Counted from the stretch's first letter, positions 17,298 through 27,379 are shown. The stretch is 64,000 bases of DNA from Oligoflexales bacterium (GCA_947494335.1 CANLUT010000001.1:1171649-1235648), one strand, 5' to 3'. Made by a program: numbers and translations. Notes: generated by a model from the sequence alone, not told the origin.

Positions 17298-18764
17298 GTG
17301 GCTAAGTTAAGCCAAAGAGCTGTAAAACCCGCGGTCGCCCTCAGCACCGCGGTTACTCTTGTTATCGCTATTTTCGGGTGTCGCCCTGTCAACATAGACA
17401 AATCCAATAAGTCATCTAGTGCAGACTGCGGTGCAAGCGCTATTTCGGTCGGGTCAACTTGTATTAAAGATGGTTTTATCTATCTTCTACAGGAGGCTGT
17501 CACCGGCAAGCTTGAGACCTCCGCAGGAAAGTCCTCCATCTCATTTGGTAAGCTTTCGCTAGTTAAAGGGGACAAGCTGATCAGTAATGTAAGACTGACC
17601 TACCCTCGCGGATCGGCAGCGGCTAAAACCACGACGACCTTTCAGATCGGGACAACGACTGTGGGATCTCCATCAGCTCAGTTTGTTGGTGATTCCGACA
17701 CCGTATCAGTGATCCGCCAAAGCATGACCCATCAGGTCTCCGACTCCGCTGACACTCATGTCACCCTGTCGATCGCTGGAAGCAGTGCAGTACCATCAAA
17801 CACTGAAAGTAGTCTTTTGGTATTCAGGCAAACTCAGGTTGCTTATGCGCTCGATGCTAAGGTGCAAAAACCTGGTATGCCACCCTATTTTGCTGCCGAC
17901 ATGGTCGATACCGATAAAATTAAAGTCACCGAGCTGAAAATTAACTCGACCGCTGACTCGATTATCGAAATCGACTCCAGAAACATTAAATCTGGCGATT
18001 TTTTATTAGTCCGCTCTGGAACCGCTTGGTCTATCAGAGAGGGAAAGACCTCAGCCTGTGAGGGCGCATCATTGGCATGGACCTTAAACCTTGACCAAAA
18101 GGAGCTATCTCAAGACGGTGCTCACACTGTGAGCCAGGCTCGAGCAGTCGGTTCTAGCTCCATGCAAACTGTCTACAAGATCCCAGCTGGCGCAAATCCA
18201 GCGCGCCTGACTCTTAGCGCAAAGCTCACAGCAGGGACCAGTGCTGACCGTAATAATTGCTCTCTGAAAATCACCGAGCCGACGACGCTATCAGCTGTGA
18301 TCTTTCGACCTTTAAATGAATTACCAACTGAAATTCAAACCGCACGCTATCTTCATGAAATGGGTGTAGTTGCCAGCGAGGCCGCGAAGCTTCCCACACA
18401 CCCATCAGGTCCTCCCATCCAAACCATGCTCAGTTTAAACTGGGAACATCTTCGCGGTGACGCACTGCTCACTGAAACACTCGTCCATGTCGCAGCGGAA
18501 GACCGCCTTCAATCCAGTAAAATATTTCTTCAACTTAGTCGCGCGCCCGACGGTCTGTCATCTCACGTGGCCAACGCGATGCTCATTGATCCAGATAAAC
18601 CACGAGCTTTATCTATTTTCGATCTTGCCGTCGAAGGAGATCTCGCCACGCAGACACGCTTTTACCTCACCGGTATGGGCTATAACAACGACTCAAAAAA
18701 CATCTCAATTAATGATGCCAAGATACTATTCATGCACTTCAGGCGTATCGGAGATAAGCTATGA
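17298..18764 (+). CDS. Lipoprotein, unknown, second gene of Hint operon
   Basis: A 488-residue lipoprotein starting at GTG 17298 (GAGGAG at 17286-17291), with lipid Cys28 in AIFGCRPVN. It lies 12 bases after the Hint-lipoprotein gene. The body is beta-rich with many Ser/Thr, scattered Cys pairs (SACEGA, NNCSLK) and no known catalytic motif. It looks like a secreted sandwich-type protein of about 460 residues. Unrecognised. The tight spacing on both sides implies that it works with the Hint protein and the next lipoprotein. Confidence 0.6.
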   Translation: MAKLSQRAVKPAVALSTAVTLVIAIFGCRPVNIDKSNKSSSADCGASAISVGSTCIKDGFIYLLQEAVTGKLETSAGKSSISFGKLSLVKGDKLISNVRLTYPRGSAAAKTTTTFQIGTTTVGSPSAQFVGDSDTVSVIRQSMTHQVSDSADTHVTLSIAGSSAVPSNTESSLLVFRQTQVAYALDAKVQKPGMPPYFAADMVDTDKIKVTELKINSTADSIIEIDSRNIKSGDFLLVRSGTAWSIREGKTSACEGASLAWTLNLDQKELSQDGAHTVSQARAVGSSSMQTVYKIPAGANPARLTLSAKLTAGTSADRNNCSLKITEPTTLSAVIFRPLNELPTEIQTARYLHEMGVVASEAAKLPTHPSGPPIQTMLSLNWEHLRGDALLTETLVHVAAEDRLQSSKIFLQLSRAPDGLSSHVANAMLIDPDKPRALSIFDLAVEGDLATQTRFYLTGMGYNNDSKNISINDAKILFMHFRRIGDKL

Positions 18765-19297
18765 GGGCGGGTATCATAGTTTGGATGATTCCTGTCACTC
18801 TAGTCGTCAGCTGTGCACCGGTGAAGACGAGCAAACCTGACAAAAGCCAACCGAGCGACAGCCTGCCAGTGAGTGAGCCACCTGGAGACACAGGCTCCGT
18901 CAGTTCTATGACAACCCAGCCAACAGGGCGATCCGTTGACCTCTACGCAATACGCGCAGGATTGACGAAAGGTTTTGTTCCACCCGATATTGATAAGCTA
19001 CCTTGCTCGTTCCTTCGCCAAGGAAGCCCGTTTACGATCCCAGCGGTCGCTGGAGGGCCACCACTTGCGCTTCCAGGGCCTCTACAAAACAATTACTCTG
19101 GCGTCTGGAATGGCTTGCAGGAGTTAAGATTCAAGGTCTCTGCCTACAACCGCATCTACCACAATCCAGGCATACCCGATTGGCTGCTGACTAAGCCAAC
19201 CAGCCGCACCATAGAATACGTGATTAAACTTTACGACGTAGTTGTAACGAATCCAACCCAACAAAACTGCAGTATCGCTGCACGTAAACTAAATTAG
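18761..19297 (+). CDS. Lipoprotein, unknown, third gene of Hint operon
   Basis: A 178-residue lipoprotein (MRAGIIVWMIPVTLVVSCAP, lipid Cys18). Its ATG overlaps the previous stop as ATGA, so translation is probably coupled. A disordered Pro/Ser/Thr stretch (residues 22-50) links the anchor to a small domain with two Cys (LPCSF and QNCSIA) that may pair. Unrecognised. Between its end and the convergent gene at 19365 there is an imperfect GC-rich hairpin (about 19329-19353) without a T-run. Confidence 0.6.
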   Translation: MRAGIIVWMIPVTLVVSCAPVKTSKPDKSQPSDSLPVSEPPGDTGSVSSMTTQPTGRSVDLYAIRAGLTKGFVPPDIDKLPCSFLRQGSPFTIPAVAGGPPLALPGPLQNNYSGVWNGLQELRFKVSAYNRIYHNPGIPDWLLTKPTSRTIEYVIKLYDVVVTNPTQQNCSIAARKLN

Positions 19298-19364
19298 TAC
19301 ATTTACGGGAAACTCAAGGAGTCCCCCGAGCGAGCAGGGAGGACGCCTCGAGTTGGTGGAACCA

Positions 19365-20753
19365 TCAGAGATCTATAACAGTGGTACCTATATCAATGAC
19401 ACGACCATCCTTCAGACGAATCCGAGCATCAGCAGACAGTTTTTGCCAGCTCCAAATTTTATAGGCTCGACTTTGAAAATCTATGGGCAAGACCTGTAAA
19501 CCATCTTTTGCACCAGTCGTCGCAGAGAAATCACGGTAACCATCAACTTGATAGATGACAGATTGAACGGCTTCCAAAGCGCGTTTGTCACCTGCGATAT
19601 CCAAAACAAAGAAATGAGCGCCGAGTAGTCCGCGGTAGTCTTTCGTTGCCGATTTCAATCGAAACGAATCACGTGTAATGCCATCAACAATGAGATCGGG
19701 AACCGGTGCTGGTCTTGGCGCTGGAGTTGGGGCGGGTTGGGGCTGAGGCGCTGGCGTCACATCAGGAGTTGGCGCTGGGACAACACGAGGAGATTTGTCT
19801 CTAAGTTTCCCCTGGTCATCAAAAACTGCAATATCAGCAATCGACCATGCGTAGCAGTAGGAGTAGCTACAGTAACTAAAAGGAATGTAACCATATCCGC
19901 GATTACCCCAGGAACTACCCCATGAGTTCTTAATGATGAAGTAGCCACCGCCGCCCACGCGACTGTCAACAACAACCCCTGTTAATACGATCGCATGTCC
20001 GCCCTGTTTTGCTCCCCCTGGCATAATGATCCCACCGGACTTCGGATTCATAAAGGAGCCGTTTACATCAAGATTAATCACAACAGGCTCGCCGGCACGA
20101 ATTGATGCGACGACATCCGACAACGTTAGTTTTATTTTTCTGCTTGCCGATAATTTCGCTCTCACCTTGCCATCAGCACCAGCTTGCTTTTGGCCGTAAT
20201 AGGGCCAAAGACTTTCATCGATAAATCCGCGCGTCCTACCTGCCTCTAAAGAGGGACTTGTTTGATACACACCGTAGGATCGAAAGTGATGAATCTCGCT
20301 TAAATCCATCGAAGTGCCAAAAAATCTTCTACCAAGATTCTCAACGGCTGCAATGGTCGCAAACGATGTACACCATGGGCGAGATCCCTGGTTTTTAATC
20401 GGCGTATCGTAAACCCGCAAATCTGTTGCCTCTCTCACATCTGTATCACTGTCGAGGCTTAGTCCGATTTGATCAACCACAAGCGCTTCGTCGACCTCTG
20501 CCCCTTCAAAAAGAGGCATCAGTGATAATTTTCGTTCCTCCAATTGCGATGCTGAACTCTGCTGGTCGGGAAGTTTTTCAGCAACCATCATCAAGGTGAC
20601 AATATCCTCTGTATCCATCTGTGTCTGATCGGCTTGCGCGAACGCCTGCACAGCACGACTTGGCGGTCGTTCTGACCCACACGACATCAGAACAAACAAC
20701 CCTGCAAAACCCAAAAATGCAGGCCATCGCGCGCTAAAAAAAACATATTTCAT
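19365..20753 (-). CDS. Papain-like (C1) cysteine protease, lipoprotein, YEATS-like tail
   Basis: The start is ATG 20753 behind GGAGG; an upstream in-frame ATG at 20804 precedes the ribosome binding site. The product is 462 residues. The lipobox is LMSC (Cys25). Residues 113-300 form a C1A peptidase: Gln122 and catalytic Cys128 in IKNQGSRPWCTSFA, His253 in KQGGHAIVLTG, and Asn276 in IIKNSWGSSWG. A Pro-rich linker (about 330-360) leads to a C-terminal beta domain (VIYQVDGYRDFS, WSWQKLSADARIRLKDGR) that resembles prokaryotic YEATS domains; that call is tentative. The region before Cys128 could be a propeptide. It should act outside the inner membrane. Confidence 0.82.
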   Translation of the reverse strand: MKYVFFSARWPAFLGFAGLFVLMSCGSERPPSRAVQAFAQADQTQMDTEDIVTLMMVAEKLPDQQSSASQLEERKLSLMPLFEGAEVDEALVVDQIGLSLDSDTDVREATDLRVYDTPIKNQGSRPWCTSFATIAAVENLGRRFFGTSMDLSEIHHFRSYGVYQTSPSLEAGRTRGFIDESLWPYYGQKQAGADGKVRAKLSASRKIKLTLSDVVASIRAGEPVVINLDVNGSFMNPKSGGIIMPGGAKQGGHAIVLTGVVVDSRVGGGGYFIIKNSWGSSWGNRGYGYIPFSYCSYSYCYAWSIADIAVFDDQGKLRDKSPRVVPAPTPDVTPAPQPQPAPTPAPRPAPVPDLIVDGITRDSFRLKSATKDYRGLLGAHFFVLDIAGDKRALEAVQSVIYQVDGYRDFSATTGAKDGLQVLPIDFQSRAYKIWSWQKLSADARIRLKDGRVIDIGTTVIDL

Positions 20754-20975
20754 ATACGTGGTCCTCCAAAGTTTACTTTTCGTCGCACCAATCGATGCGA
20801 ACAAAAGCTGGGAGTCCCTCGGAAACGTACATTTGCGCCTTTAATCGCAAAAGTTCGTTAACCACTACGATATCCGACCTAGCTGATATACAAAGGAAAA
20901 ATCACAGGGCCCAGGCGACACCTGAAAGCTCTAATTGTTTATGAGATTAATGATGACTGAGCGGATAGCAGGTAT

Positions 20976-22376
20976 TTAGTCTAGATATTTGTAATCCATC
21001 AGATAGTGGCAACCTTTGGCAGCTTCCTCGTCAGAAACATACTTTGAAGTGGAATCCGCAAGACTCATGCCGGTTGGACGGCTAAGCTCAGGCGCAGAAC
21101 CAGCTGCGACAACGGTTTCCAAGGCGATCTTTGAAGCCACCAGCATCCCGTCAAAATCGATCTTATCAACATGATCTGAAGTCTTGTGATAGTGCGGGTT
21201 GTTAGACACGCCCGTGTGGTAGAAAATACCTGGTATGCCCTTATTCATAAACGGGGCATGATCACTTCCGCCCTCGACGTTCTCGGTAAATTTCATTTTG
21301 TAAGCAGGATACTTCTGCGCAATCCTCCGAGCCGTCGCATCACCCCACTTTGAGGTGACTGTGCCAATCGCAGCAATCGCATTACCAAACGTCTTCGCGT
21401 AGCCGACCATATCCAAATTAATCATGAATACATGCTTATTCAATGGCACAGCCGGATTGGCAACATAATGGCGCGAGCCTAAAAGACCCTCTTCTTCACC
21501 AGAGAACCACATAATCAGAACCGAGCGTTTCAGAGATGATCGTACTGTCGCGAGTGACTTAGCGACATTTAACAGCGCGATTGTTCCTGATCCATTATCA
21601 TCCGCACCATTACAGATACGATCACCTGCGGCACCAGCACTACACGTGTAACCCTTATCCAAGGTGCCTGCATGATCCATATGAGCGCCAATGACGACAT
21701 ACTCGTTTTTCAGCGCGGGATCACTTCCTTCGATCAGGCCGACAATGTTACTCGACATGCTGCCGCTCGTTGGACCAACTGTCATGCGAAACTGCTGACG
21801 ATATTCGCCAAACACGGGTGCAATTTTGAGTTTTTTAAGCTCTTCAATCAGATAGTCCCCAACCTGATTATTCTCCGTGGTGCCAGCCAAACGACCATTA
21901 AATTTATCTTGAGTCAGAAATGTCAGTTCGTCTTGTAGGGTTTTTAACGACATCAGCGCAAACGCCTCGTCAAGAGAGTTAGCTGCACCTGGATTTTTCA
22001 ATCGAAAGCGCAGCATTTCCAATCCAGCTTTATTGATAATGAGGTAGTCCTGAAGTGTGGTCAGTTTTGGTGAGATTTTTGGACGATAAAGTGCGCGCTC
22101 ACCGGGAGCTCCAAATTCCTCTAATGTTAGCTTTTCTGCGCTGGCGTCACAGGCACCATCTCGTCCCGTCAAACATAGCTGCGCATCCGTCTTATTTGGA
22201 AATGAGATCAGAAGTGCAGGGTCCGTCTCTACTTTCTGGTCGAACAGCGCGACAAATACCTGATCAACCAAACTGCGTAGTCGCGCGACTTGGTTTACCG
22301 GTGAGCAGCCTGACGCTATCAGAGTCAATATCAATGCAATCTGAGCACAAACCATGGGTTTGCGATAGCCATACAT
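20976..22376 (-). CDS. M28-family zinc peptidase, lipoprotein
   Basis: Start at ATG 22376 behind GGAGGG; an in-frame TTG lies 15 bases upstream. The 466-residue product is a lipoprotein (ALILTLIASGCSP, lipid Cys24). The M28 di-zinc core is clear: His in VIGAHMDHAG, bridging Asp in GADDNGSGTIAL, the Glu-Glu pair in WFSGEEEGLLGS, Asp in MINLDMVGY, and the last His in HYHKTSDHVDKI. The Cys pair around CSAGAAGDRICNGADD may be a disulfide. Aminopeptidase or carboxypeptidase activity on peptides outside the cytoplasm is expected. A second M28 enzyme is encoded at 44324. Confidence 0.88.
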   Translation of the reverse strand: MYGYRKPMVCAQIALILTLIASGCSPVNQVARLRSLVDQVFVALFDQKVETDPALLISFPNKTDAQLCLTGRDGACDASAEKLTLEEFGAPGERALYRPKISPKLTTLQDYLIINKAGLEMLRFRLKNPGAANSLDEAFALMSLKTLQDELTFLTQDKFNGRLAGTTENNQVGDYLIEELKKLKIAPVFGEYRQQFRMTVGPTSGSMSSNIVGLIEGSDPALKNEYVVIGAHMDHAGTLDKGYTCSAGAAGDRICNGADDNGSGTIALLNVAKSLATVRSSLKRSVLIMWFSGEEEGLLGSRHYVANPAVPLNKHVFMINLDMVGYAKTFGNAIAAIGTVTSKWGDATARRIAQKYPAYKMKFTENVEGGSDHAPFMNKGIPGIFYHTGVSNNPHYHKTSDHVDKIDFDGMLVASKIALETVVAAGSAPELSRPTGMSLADSTSKYVSDEEAAKGCHYLMDYKYLD

Positions 22377-22474
22377 TTCAGGACCCTCCAAGATCCCTCC
22401 ATATCGGCTTTAAGCACTCCGAACTTTAGTCTTTTTTTAAAATGTCATAAACCGTCTGTAGATTCGACTGTCTA

Positions 22475-23539
22475 TCACTGCCCCATGGATGCCTTGACCT
22501 CACCCCTGATGGATGGGTCTACGGAGTTTTGGGAGAGCCAGGCTTCAGCCGCCGAACGAACCATCTCAGACTTGTCGAACGTGGCCGCAACCATAAAGAC
22601 ATCGCGCACGTCGGCAGACTCCCTAGCGATCACCTGGATCACCTGCGCACGACCGAGTTCATCCAGGTGAGGTAGCGCCGCTCGCGCTACGTAGAAGCAT
22701 CCGACCGTACATGGGGATTTTTCAAACCGTTTGAAAAACCTGGCCCGCAACTCACTGTGAGCATCACCCAGAGCCATCTTTATGTCTTCATCCGTAATTT
22801 CTGCTCCCAAGTCAGCAAGACCAATAAGAGCTCGCATACGAGTCCAAAATTTCTTCGACTCCAAACCTGACCGCAGCAAGTCTTCCGAACCACGCGCTCT
22901 GAGGGCCGAAAGTTCCGTGACACCTAAGTACCGTTGATAATTAAATCGGTGGGATAATTTTTCCCGAATAATTGCATCCTGATCGCTCGTAAGCTGCGCT
23001 CCCAATTCTGGAAGATCGGCACCAAGCTCGTTTTCAACGTTACTCCAAACTGAATCGGACTTTTCGGTAGAGGCACTTTTATCGGCCGATCCGCCGTTTG
23101 ATGGGGTCTCACTGGGCGGCGAAGGCACATCGGAATTTGGCTTAGACACAACATCATTTTGAGGCTTTCTAGGAATAGGAGCCTGAAACTGCGGTTCCCC
23201 CATCCCCAAAAGATTTAAAACATCATCAGTCGTATAAGGACCGAGGAAGAAAAACGCTCCCAAGCCTAAAACGATCGAACCCAGAATGACCATCATACGG
23301 TTGGCTTCAAGCTTGTCTTTTAGGCTCAAGGGAGCATGTCCCTGTTTGAGCAGCATTCCGGTGTTCACCGCGTTGAAACCGGTCGCCCCCGCTGCAAAGG
23401 CCCCTGTTCCCGCTCCAAATGACTGATTAAAGGCTGGCACAGTTGGTGGTTGAACAATCGCTCCGGCCATTGCCTGCGGCTGTTGATCTGGCGCTAATCC
23501 GAGATCGAGTACCTGGGTTACGTCCTGTTGTGCTCCCAT
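22475..23539 (-). CDS. Single-pass membrane protein with HEAT-like C-terminus
   Basis: A 354-residue protein with AAGGGGG before the ATG. Residues 1-80 are a low-complexity Gly/Ala/Gln region facing the cytosol. One membrane segment follows (MMVILGSIVLGLGAFFFLG, about 85-103), then a Pro/Ser-rich linker. The helical C-terminus (about 190-354) has paired helices of the HEAT type (FWTRMRALIGLADLG, SELRARFFKRFEKSP, LGRAQVIQVIARESA). Two Cys (PCTVGCFY) may pair, consistent with a periplasmic location. No family name can be given. It might be a scaffold for an envelope complex. Confidence 0.6.
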   Translation of the reverse strand: MGAQQDVTQVLDLGLAPDQQPQAMAGAIVQPPTVPAFNQSFGAGTGAFAAGATGFNAVNTGMLLKQGHAPLSLKDKLEANRMMVILGSIVLGLGAFFFLGPYTTDDVLNLLGMGEPQFQAPIPRKPQNDVVSKPNSDVPSPPSETPSNGGSADKSASTEKSDSVWSNVENELGADLPELGAQLTSDQDAIIREKLSHRFNYQRYLGVTELSALRARGSEDLLRSGLESKKFWTRMRALIGLADLGAEITDEDIKMALGDAHSELRARFFKRFEKSPCTVGCFYVARAALPHLDELGRAQVIQVIARESADVRDVFMVAATFDKSEMVRSAAEAWLSQNSVDPSIRGEVKASMGQ

Positions 23540-23729
23540 AAATCCCCCTTAAGGCGAGCCCCACCTTGGACTGCCTTTTGAATTTTCGGCAAGAAAAGAC
23601 CAATCTTGAGAGAAATTTAAGGGGTTCCGCCCAGGGGTCGTAAAAATTTTATGAAAATCCAGAATTTCTCTTGAAGTTTAGGGGTCTAGGGGCTACAACC
23701 TCCGCCTATATTTTTTGAAACTGGCGATC

Positions 23730-23819
23730 GTCCCCTTTCCAAAGGGCTCGAACTCCGGTGGATGGCCTTGCCAAGGGCCACGCGCGTAGAACCAACTTTT
23801 TTCTTTTAAGGGCAGGCAT
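23730..23819 (+). promoter_or_regulatory. Structured 5' leader of the EF-G gene
   Basis: Two short hairpins precede the gene: CCCTTT/AAAGGG around 23733-23746 and GGCCTT/AAGGGCC around 23764-23779. An AAGGGC ribosome binding site at about 23809-23814 follows. A clear promoter was not identified in the 280 bases between this gene and the divergent one at 23539. A regulatory role is inference. Confidence 0.3.
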
Positions 23820-25916
23820 ATGGCAAAGAGATTAGACCTATACCGCAACATTGGGATTTCCGCCCACATCGACTCCGGAAAGACCACGCTGTCTGAGCGT
23901 ATTCTTTTCTACACCGGTCGTATTCATAAGATCGAGGAAGTCCGCGGTGGTGGTGACGGCGCAACCATGGACCACATGGAACTGGAAAAAGAGCGCGGCA
24001 TTACGATTACATCTGCTGCAACCACGGTTGCTTGGAAGGACATCACCGTCAACCTTATCGACACCCCAGGTCACGTTGACTTCACCGTAGAAGTTGAGCG
24101 TTCTCTGCGCGTTCTCGACGGTGCTGTTATGGTTCTTTGCGGTGTATCCGGCGTTCAATCTCAGTCCATCACTGTTGACCGCCAGATGAAGCGTTACAAT
24201 GTTCCTTGCGTTGCATTCATTAACAAACTTGACCGTCAAGGCGCAGACCCGTACCGCGTAACTGGCGCTCTACGAGAAAAACTCGGTCACAACGCCGTCA
24301 TGATCCAGATCCCAATTGGTGCTGAGTCGGACCTCAACGGTATTATCGACCTCGTCAAGATGAAGGCTTACTATTTTGACGGTGCAAAAGGCGAAAACAT
24401 GCGCGAAGAAGCCATCCCTGCAGACTACCAGGCGAAGGCTGAAGAATACCGCATGGCTATGCTCGATGCCGTCAGCATGTACAACGATGACATCATGAAC
24501 CTGATGCTCGAAGAAAAACCTGTGCCTGTCGACATGCTCAAGACGACAATCCGTAAAGCATGTATTGCGCGTACATTGACTCCGGTATTCTGTGGATCTG
24601 CTTACAAAAACAAGGGCGTCCAGCTTCTTCTTGATGGTGTTCGCGACTATCTGCCGAGCCCTCTTGATCGTCAGTATTTTGGTTACGATAACGAGAAAAA
24701 AGAGAAGGTTGAGGTTTACTCTGATCCATCAAAAAAGCTGATCGCCATGGCGTTCAAGATCGTTGACGAGACATTTGGTCAGCTTACTTACACTCGTATC
24801 TACCAAGGTACTCTGAAGAAGGGTGACACCTGTTTCAACCCACGTATGGGTAAATCACAGCGTATCGGTCGCATCGTACGCTTGCACTCAAATGCCAAAG
24901 AAGAGATTGCTGAAGCTTCCGCTGGTGACATCATTGCTATGGTCGGTGTCGACTGCGCATCCGGTGACTCCTATTGTGACGAGTCCATCAACGTATCGAT
25001 GGAATCCATCTACGTTCCAGAGCCGGTAATCGAGCTCGCAATCAAGCCAGCAAAACAAGACGACTTGGTTAAGATCTCCAAAGCTCTTAACCGCTTCATG
25101 AAAGAAGACCCCACGTTCCGCGTGCGTGTTGACGAAGAGTCAAACGAAACGATCATCAAGGGCATGGGCGAGCTTCACCTTGAAATTTACGTCGAGCGTA
25201 TCAAGCGTGAGTACAAGGCTGAAGTTCTCGTCGGACAGCCAAAGGTAAACTACCGCGAGGCACCAGGAAAGGCTTCTACGTTTGATTACAAGCACAAGAA
25301 GCAAACTGGTGGTTCTGGTCAGTACGCTCACGTTGTGGGAACACTCACTCCACTGCCAGAGGACAGCGAAACGACATTTATTTTCAACAACAAGACTGTT
25401 GGTGGATCTGTTCCAAAAGAATTTATCCCAGGTGTTGAAAAAGGCCTTAAAGAAGCTATCGACAAGGGACCACTTGCTGGTTGCCAGGTTATCGGTTGCC
25501 AGATCGATCTTGTCGACGGTGGATTCCACCCTGTCGACTCCTCTGAAATGGCGTTTAAGATTGCTGCACGTGCCGCGTTCAAAGAAGCCTTCCTTGCGTC
25601 AAAGCCTGTTCTTCTTGAGCCGATCATGCGCGTCGAAGTTGAAACACCAGTCGAATTCCAAGGTCCTGTACAAGGTGACTTGTCGTCTCGCCGCGGTCTT
25701 CTCCTCGGATCTGACATGCGCGATGACTACGCCGTCATTATTGCTGAAGTTCCGCTTTCGGAAATGTTTGGTTACTCAACTGACGTTCGCTCCAAAACCC
25801 AAGGTAAAGCAGGGTTCTCCATGGAGTTTGCGCGCTACAAGCCAGTTCCATCCAACATTCAAGAGCAGGTTGCTGCGAAGCACCGCGAAGAGTTGGCTAA
25901 AGGTAACAAAGAGTAA
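23820..25916 (+). CDS. fusA: Elongation factor G, spd/mitochondrial EFG1-like
   Basis: A 698-residue GTPase that moves tRNA and mRNA through the ribosome. G motifs are AHIDSGKT (residues 15-22), [12 protein letters not shown] and NKLD. The remaining EF-G domains follow in order, with the domain-IV region [19 protein letters not shown]...GGSGQYAHV. Several positions depart from ordinary EF-G and match the spdEFG1/mitochondrial EFG1 group: AHIDSGKT instead of [30 protein letters not shown], and [12 protein letters not shown]. It stands alone, not in an rpsL-rpsG-fusA-tuf operon. That group usually has a second EF-G for recycling, not seen here. Confidence 0.95.
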   Translation: MAKRLDLYRNIGISAHIDSGKTTLSERILFYTGRIHKIEEVRGGGDGATMDHMELEKERGITITSAATTVAWKDITVNLIDTPGHVDFTVEVERSLRVLDGAVMVLCGVSGVQSQSITVDRQMKRYNVPCVAFINKLDRQGADPYRVTGALREKLGHNAVMIQIPIGAESDLNGIIDLVKMKAYYFDGAKGENMREEAIPADYQAKAEEYRMAMLDAVSMYNDDIMNLMLEEKPVPVDMLKTTIRKACIARTLTPVFCGSAYKNKGVQLLLDGVRDYLPSPLDRQYFGYDNEKKEKVEVYSDPSKKLIAMAFKIVDETFGQLTYTRIYQGTLKKGDTCFNPRMGKSQRIGRIVRLHSNAKEEIAEASAGDIIAMVGVDCASGDSYCDESINVSMESIYVPEPVIELAIKPAKQDDLVKISKALNRFMKEDPTFRVRVDEESNETIIKGMGELHLEIYVERIKREYKAEVLVGQPKVNYREAPGKASTFDYKHKKQTGGSGQYAHVVGTLTPLPEDSETTFIFNNKTVGGSVPKEFIPGVEKGLKEAIDKGPLAGCQVIGCQIDLVDGGFHPVDSSEMAFKIAARAAFKEAFLASKPVLLEPIMRVEVETPVEFQGPVQGDLSSRRGLLLGSDMRDDYAVIIAEVPLSEMFGYSTDVRSKTQGKAGFSMEFARYKPVPSNIQEQVAAKHREELAKGNKE

Positions 25917-25934
25917 TCCACGTTATCTCTTACT

Positions 25935-25967
25935 AAAAAAGCACCGGGTTCATTCCGGTGCTTTTTT
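25935..25967. terminator. Bidirectional intrinsic terminator
   Basis: GCACCGG at 25941-25947 pairs with CCGGTGC at 25955-25961. Six A lie before it and six T after it, so it can end both fusA and the convergent sugar-dehydrogenase gene. Confidence 0.92.
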
Positions 25968-25992
25968 CTTTTCCCTGATCATGTTCAAGTTA

Positions 25993-27279
25993 TTAAAAAT
26001 TACGTCTTCCGGGCGACACGATCTTGTAGATGCTACCGCTAGAGAAGTCCGCTACATACAGCTCACCTGAGGCATCCTCAGCAAACGTCGAGATGAGAAT
26101 ATCCCATTTTCCAAGGAGTTTAAGCGTTTGACTTTCAGTGCTTAACCTTGGCGCGGCATCTGGAAGATCAATACTCCAGATACGCCCCGATATGAAATCT
26201 CCAAACAGGTAACGTCCCTTCAGTGATTTTAGCTCTTTTCCAGCATACTGAAATCCTCCCGTGACACTTGCGCCTTGAGAATGATCGTAGACGGCCACGG
26301 GATGAACGACATCTTTGCGGTGAGCATCACAGAGATCTGCGGAGCTATAGCACTGATTGCCTTCAAAAATCCGCCATCCCATGTTGCCACCCGCAGGGAC
26401 AATCGACACCTCTTCCCATTTGTCCTGTCCAACATCAGCAGCAATTAATCGTCCGCGAACATCAAAGGAATATTTCCAAGGATTTCTTAGACCGTAGGCG
26501 TAAATTTCCGGCTCTGCTTTCGCGTTACCAACAAAGGGATTGTCTTTCGGAATTCCGTAGGCACGTCCTGACGCCGAGTCTGGTCGATCCACATCGATAC
26601 GTAACATTTTGCCAAGCAGAGTTTTTAGATTCTGCCCTCGATTTTCCGGATCGCCGCGCCAACCACCATCCCCGAAGCCAATGTAGAGCATCTTATCGGG
26701 CCCGAAAACGAGACTTCCCCCGTTGTGATTTTGGTAAGGCTGATCAACCTCAAGGATCTTCCGCACGGCCTTGGTCACCACGGCTGTATCGGCTTGCGAC
26801 GTTAGACCATCGATCCACTTCCATTCCTCGATGCGAGAAAGATCTGACCGCGGATTATAATGCACGTAGAACAGCTGATTTTTTTTAAACTCGGGATGAA
26901 ATGCCAGCCCCAGTAAACCGAGCTCAGATGCTGTTGCCACGGTCACATTCAATAACAAAGTCTTACGACCAGAGGGAATGTGAAGCAGGTGAGCTGATCC
27001 GCTTTTCTCAAGGACTACGACGCGCTCCGAATCACCTGGGAGAAACTTAAGATCAGTGATGCTTTCAAAGCCTGTAGCTAACTTTTTAAGGCCAATTGCT
27101 AGCGCCGGATCTAAGGCCTGTTCGGTTGGAATCAAAAGAGAGTCTTTTGTGGCTGACTCAGCTTTTTTACGCCCATCAAATGAGAAAAAACTCACAATGC
27201 CTCGTCTAATCGACGTACAGGTACTGATGGAGAGGATGACTAACACCAAGATTACTGAAATTTTTGGAAAAACACGCAT
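25993..27279 (-). CDS. Glucose/sorbosone-dehydrogenase-family lipoprotein (PQQ-type beta-propeller)
   Basis: A 428-residue lipoprotein (MRVFPKISVILVLVILSISTC, lipid Cys21; GAGGG ribosome binding site). From residue 65 it matches soluble aldose-sugar dehydrogenases of the GSDH family. The pattern includes LGLLGLAFHPEFKKNQLFYVHY, HNGGSLVFGPDKMLYIGFGDGG with the conserved His, LGKMLRIDVDRP, AYGLRNPWKYSFD, and DVGQDKWEEVSIV with GGNMGWRIFEG. Members oxidise sugars with PQQ in the periplasm. Whether this one binds PQQ is not shown by sequence alone, and no pqq genes are in the window. Confidence 0.87.
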   Translation of the reverse strand: MRVFPKISVILVLVILSISTCTSIRRGIVSFFSFDGRKKAESATKDSLLIPTEQALDPALAIGLKKLATGFESITDLKFLPGDSERVVVLEKSGSAHLLHIPSGRKTLLLNVTVATASELGLLGLAFHPEFKKNQLFYVHYNPRSDLSRIEEWKWIDGLTSQADTAVVTKAVRKILEVDQPYQNHNGGSLVFGPDKMLYIGFGDGGWRGDPENRGQNLKTLLGKMLRIDVDRPDSASGRAYGIPKDNPFVGNAKAEPEIYAYGLRNPWKYSFDVRGRLIAADVGQDKWEEVSIVPAGGNMGWRIFEGNQCYSSADLCDAHRKDVVHPVAVYDHSQGASVTGGFQYAGKELKSLKGRYLFGDFISGRIWSIDLPDAAPRLSTESQTLKLLGKWDILISTFAEDASGELYVADFSSGSIYKIVSPGRRNF

Positions 27280-27379
27280 TTTTACCCTCGGTTTTAAGGA
27301 TTTAACCCTCTATACTCTGCATTATAGTCAAAATTCGGCGATGAGGTCATCGCTACTTATCTAATGACTGATATTTTGC

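Noticed and set aside
25282-26070. A 262-codon frame inside and beyond the EF-G gene
   Set aside because: Shadow of fusA in another frame; composition is not protein-like.
26268-26888. A 206-codon plus-strand frame
   Set aside because: Lies wholly within the sugar-dehydrogenase gene on the opposite strand, which has strong family motifs.
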